From Stramonita haemastoma (Eukaryota; Mollusca; Gastropoda; Neogastropoda; Muricidae): a stretch of 12,500 bases of DNA. Within the stretch, counting starts at the first letter, position 1. Each line of letters starts with the position of its first letter. The stretch covers positions 86,847,368 to 86,859,867 of the forward strand of contig CM060316.1 of the NCBI GenBank assembly GCA_030674155.1, written 5' to 3'. The notes beneath the pieces were generated by a model that saw only the letters and a program-made list of their open reading frames with translations, made no database searches and was not told the origin of the DNA. The translations under genes and the position numbers were made by a program. Positions 9,318 to 12,500 of the stretch are shown piece after piece.

Positions 9318-9659
9318 TAAATAAAAATAGCCACTCTATTGGGGAAAACAAATAGACGTTACAGACAGGACAGGAAAAAAAAATAATGGGTTGCGCTGAT
9401 CTTGTGGCGACACGCTTTTCCTGGGAAGAGCAGCTCGACTTTCACGCAGAGAACTCTGCGATAACTTAAAGTCACATATAATCCAATACAACACAATACA
9501 ATAGATTCAATACAATACAATACAACACAATGAATACAGTACAGTACAGTACAGTACAGTACAGTACAGTAAGGTACAGTACAGTACAGTACAGTACGAT
9601 ACGATACGATACGATACGATACGATACGATACGATACGATACGATACGATACGATACGT
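9318..9659 (+). mobile_element. SINE family A, 5'-truncated copy with expanded tail (A3)
   Basis: The body starts near 9318 and shows AGCCACTCTATTGGGGAAAAC, then TGTGGCGACACGC, GAAGAGCAGC and TTTCACGCAGAGAACTCTGC in family A order. The head and core are missing. From 9482 the tail is a pentanucleotide series in three homogeneous blocks: AATAC-type to about 9536, AGTAC-type to 9596 and CGATA-type to 9659. Confidence 0.85.
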
Positions 9660-9707
9660 TGATATGGTTAGCCAAGTCACTCAAGGATGTAATAATGATA
9701 ATTATAC

Positions 9708-9708
9708 G

Positions 9709-9746
<38 letters not shown>

Positions 9747-9808
9747 AACAACAACTACTACTACTACTACTCCTACTCCTACTACTACTCCTACTCCTAC
9801 TACTCCTA

Positions 9809-9851
<43 letters not shown>
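9708..9851. repeat. Compound microsatellite (AAC)n-(ACT)n
   Basis: AAC triplets with one AAT run to about 9754 and pass directly into ACT triplets to 9851. CTCCTA hexamer variants occur near 9770-9807. About 340 bases to its right (9852-10193) show only a T11 and a G12 run. Confidence 0.95.
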
Positions 9852-9991
9852 GCGTCTGTGTCAAATTCTTCACATATCTGTTATCTACGTCAAGTGGTAA
9901 GAATGATCCGTATCATCAGTGGCATGGCTTTACCGAAAAAAAAAAGTTTTGTTTTTTGACAGAAAGATTTGATAATGAAGTAGTCTACTGA

Positions 9992-10015
9992 TTTTTTTTT
10001 TTAGGGGGGGGGGGG
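9992..10015. repeat. Adjacent T11 and G12 homopolymers
   Basis: Eleven T (9992-10002), one A, then twelve G (10004-10015). The lengths are likely to be unstable and error-prone. Confidence 0.9.
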
Positions 10016-10193
10016 TATAAAGATAGCATGGAAATTGATGAAACGTTTAGTCGAAACCTATGTTGGATCATTTTCACTTCTGTGAACAACTCTATTTTCT
10101 TGACCTGGTATCCCGCTAAAAGTGATGAAGTTCAGAGATGTGCACTTTGGACAGATCACAGTGCAGTGACGATCTGATGAAGATCCCTTCTCA

Positions 10194-10597
10194 TATTGTA
10201 TTGTATTGTATTGTATTGAAATGCACTGTCTTGTATTGTATTGAAATGCACTGTCTTGCATTGCAAATTGATTGCAATGTCTTTATTGCATGATATTGTA
10301 CTGTATTGTCTTGTCTTGTATTGTATTGTGTACCACTTTAAATCACGGCAAATTTCTCTGTTTGAAAATCGGTGCTGCTCTCCCTGGGGAGAGAGCACCC
10401 CCCCACCCCACCCCCCAGGCCACAAGAGGAGCATCACCCATACATTTAAAAAATCTTTCTGTTCATGACAATGACTTTTTATTTTATCAAACAGAGTTTT
10501 GCCAGGGACAACTCTCTTATTGCCGTGCATTCTTTTACGTATACTTCAATACGTGTGGCACTCAAGTCCTCGATGATTCATCGTCTCATCAGATAGT
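10194..10597 (-). mobile_element. SINE family A copy without head (A4)
   Basis: On the minus strand it runs from GATGAGACGATGAATCATCG (near 10590) through ACGTAAAAGAATGCACGGCA, AGTTGTCCCTGGCAAAACTC, GGGAGAGCAGC and CAGAGAAATTTGCCGTGA. It ends in an ATACA-type tail (plus-strand TTGTA, 10194-10330). The tRNA-like head is missing. The body carries an insertion of C7-A-C4-A-C6 (10398-10416) not seen in other copies. The tail contains a duplicated 25-base unit. Confidence 0.85.
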
Positions 10598-10665
10598 TAT
10601 GTGGTCTATTGACAGATCAGGGGTCAGAGAAGGTCCCATTAAGTTCCCTTTCGTAACTGACCTTT

Positions 10666-10685
10666 CCCCCCCCCCCCCCCCCCCC
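10666..10685. repeat. Poly-C run (20 C)
   Basis: Uninterrupted C20. The flanks (10598-10665 and 10686-10850) show no recognised feature. Confidence 0.95.
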
Positions 10686-10852
10686 TGCCAAAATAATGTT
10701 GAGAATCCTGTTACACTTCTCAGAATCCTTAGCAGACCGCCTCCTAATATAATACAGGAATGCATCCCTGATTTGGGTTACTGCCGGGTTCACACACGCA
10801 CTCTTTGGTGGTGTGGTGTTAACATCATCTCCGGGATAGTGTGTGTGAGCGA

Positions 10853-11044
<192 letters not shown>

Positions 11045-11327
11045 ATTTATTCATCTGTTTTTTTCATTTCTTTTATTTCAAGGATAATGGAATAAACACT
11101 CATGTGTTTTTTTCTTACATCCAGTCCCCGTGTGTATGCAGTTTTGTCAATTTTGCCATCCGTTCCCACCGGCACACAATGGCCTACTCTTCCGAAATGC
11201 AGAATCGATTTTTAACGTGTGTGCAATATGTTTTGTGTGCGTTGCACAAGGGGCCTCAAGTTATTAGTCTCATCCCAAGAACATTTAGGGGGAGTGGAGT
11301 CGGCCCTGATGTTAACTCCAGGAGATA
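11045..11327 (-). mobile_element. SINE family B copy without head (B4)
   Basis: On the minus strand it runs from CTCCTGGAGTTAACATCAGG (near 11324) through the shared core (divergent, 11240-11280) and the family B body with TGTGCCGGTGGGAACGGATG. It ends in an A-rich tail at 11045. The tRNA-like head is missing: homology to B1 and B3 stops at about 11327, about 35 bases before box B. Confidence 0.85.
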
Positions 11328-11368
11328 ACAAGCACAAAAAGGTACACCCGTCCCCCTACCTTCACCCT

Positions 11369-11510
<142 letters not shown>

Positions 11511-11518
11511 CAAAATGA

Positions 11519-11580
11519 GTTGTCTCCCATTTGCTGGCCCATTCTGTTGCCATTCAGTAATGTAACGTAAGGGAGACAAC
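11519..11580. repeat. 10-bp perfect inverted repeat with 42-base spacer
   Basis: GTTGTCTCCC (11519-11528) and GGGAGACAAC (11571-11580) are exact reverse complements. No target duplication flanks them. They could be the ends of a small MITE-like element or a simple hairpin. Confidence 0.45.
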
Positions 11581-11599
11581 ACCCGCAAAGTCCATGAAT

Positions 11600-11866
11600 G
11601 CCGACCACGGCAGAAATGAGCGAGTGTGTAGTCTAGCAGTGACGCAACCCCCCAGTTAGCGAGAGATCTCGGGTTCAGTTCCAGTCTGACACCACAGCTA
11701 TCTATTAGACTGAGGGGTGGTTTGGGTTCTAGTCTTTCGGATGAGACACCCATCTCCACCAAAAAAAAACACACACAAGAAAAACAAAAAATAAACACCC
11801 CAAGTCCAGAGTTTGACTATCTTTAGTGCACGTATAAGAATCCACTGCAACAAGTTGTCCTTGACA
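11600..11866 (+). mobile_element. SINE family A copy, head and core only (A5)
   Basis: The tRNA-like head has a perfect box A, TAGTCTAGCAG (11629-11639). A near-perfect box B, GGTTCAGTTCC (11672-11682, one mismatch), follows 32 bases later, the tRNA spacing. The family A core starts with TCTTTCGGATGAGAC (11734-11748). It is then interrupted by A-rich DNA (about 11750-11800) and resumes with AAGTCC and GCACGTATAAGAATCCACTGCAA. It stops after TTGTCCTTGACAAC, so the 3' body and tail are missing. Its start is approximate. Confidence 0.78.
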
Positions 11867-11867
11867 A

Positions 11868-12125
11868 CTAGCCGCCATGGCGCAGCGTCAGGTTACGGTT
11901 TGGAAGGTGGCTGTTTTGTATCCCATTAGAGTCCTAGGCATTTTTTAGACCCCGGTGGTGCTGTGGGCTCATTGGGAAGACTGGGACCACGCAGTCGAAC
12001 TTGACCCACTTTACGGATGCCAGTTTGAGTGTGTTGTCCAAATTACCTGACCAACACTGCAGGTGTCTGTATCTCTCGGGCCCGGTTGACGCCGGGATAT
12101 ATTATAATAGTAAGCGTAGAGTGCA
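11868..12125 (+). mobile_element. Probable tRNA-like SINE, family C
   Basis: The 5' end has TGGCGCAGCGT (11878-11888), a box A match with one mismatch, followed by CAGGTTACGG. A degenerate box B may lie near 11913-11923 (TTTTGTATCCC). The body has GTGCTGTGGGCTCATTGGGAAGAC, CTGACCAACACTGCAGGTGT and a GCCCGGTTGACGCCGGG hairpin. It ends in a TATTATAATAGTAAGCG-like tail. I remember similar strings from molluscan repeats but cannot verify this. It abuts the break of A5, so it may have inserted there. The ATC-rich stretch at 12146-12198 follows. Confidence 0.45.
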
Positions 12126-12225
12126 ACCCTGTCAAGTAGTCTAAAAGCATCATCACTAGCAGCATCATTACATCATCCCCATTATCATCGATCATTGATG
12201 CAATAATAAAAATTGCCTCTGATTT

Positions 12226-12500
12226 GGTAGCCCCCGTTGCTCTGGTCTCATGGTGACCTCAGCTTCGGTTTCCCCATACGCTTCTGTGCCTGTGGTGAGT
12301 TTGTGTCAAAGCCTTTGGGGCTGGAGGTCCTACAGGGGACGGTCGTTGGAGGGACGTTGTGGTGGTGGCCACCTCGTGTGGATGACTCACTGTCTGGCTC
12401 CGCGACTGAGCTAAAACTGTCATTTTTAGGGGGCTTAGTAGGTGGTGTCCTGCGTATGATAGCTCAGAACAGACACCACAAGTGACCCAACAGCAGTGCA
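12226..12500 (+). mobile_element. Retroposon E, second copy (E2), cut by window edge
   Basis: Positions 12361-12500 match the minus strand of E1 (7812-7659). Shared blocks are CGACTGAGCTA, GGGCTTAGTAGGTGGTGT, TAGCTCAGAACAG, AGTGACCCA and CAGCAGTGCA. E2 extends further 5' than E1, at least to 12361 and probably to 12226 or beyond. The 3' UTR-like part and A tail would lie right of the window. An open frame of 82 codons (12237-12485) ends at the TGA shared with E1. It may be the C-terminal end of an element protein, or chance; the peptide is not recognised. Confidence 0.55.

Overview
This window looks like non-coding nuclear DNA from a microsatellite-rich animal, most likely a mollusc and perhaps a marine gastropod. 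Three things suggest this. Long perfect di- to pentanucleotide tracts fill much of the window. No convincing multi-exon or intact gene is present. Interspersed elements carry tRNA-like heads and conserved cores of a kind I associate from memory with lophotrochozoan SINEs. The taxon is an inference and could not be checked by search.

Layout. Positions 1-1050 hold poly-C and long GA, ACAG, CA and GT tracts. An AT tract lies at 1301-1379, followed by about 1 kb of AT-rich unique-looking DNA, a loose TG tract and more unannotated DNA. A tRNA-headed SINE (called D here) lies at 3172-3465. Positions 3750-4930 are a chain of TATC, CA, TA, ATAC, purine/pyrimidine-alternating, polypyrimidine and TG tracts. 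Positions 5350-6027 carry AT, GA, CA and CG/CACG tracts. From 6030 on, SINE copies dominate. Family A is at 6030-6262, 6312-6725, 9318-9659, 10194-10597 (reverse) and 11600-11866. Family B, all on the minus strand, is at 6806-6844 plus 7222-7380, 6842-7221, 8440-8789 and 11045-11327. A further tRNA-like repeat (C) lies at 11868-12125. A poly(A)-tailed retroposon of unknown family (E) is at 7452-7829 on the minus strand, and a second copy on the plus strand runs off the right edge.

The most informative structures are these. One family B SINE has inserted into the 3' end of another. Families A and B share a central core although their heads and tails differ. Element E1 has an 8-bp target-site duplication and a 29-nt A tail. 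One SINE splits a GT microsatellite. One SINE tail shows stepwise conversion between pentanucleotide units.

The long open frames in the window are translations of microsatellites or of SINE antisense strands. I call no protein-coding gene with confidence. I found no operon, defence system or other multi-gene system; the interest lies in retroposon architecture and its link with microsatellite growth.
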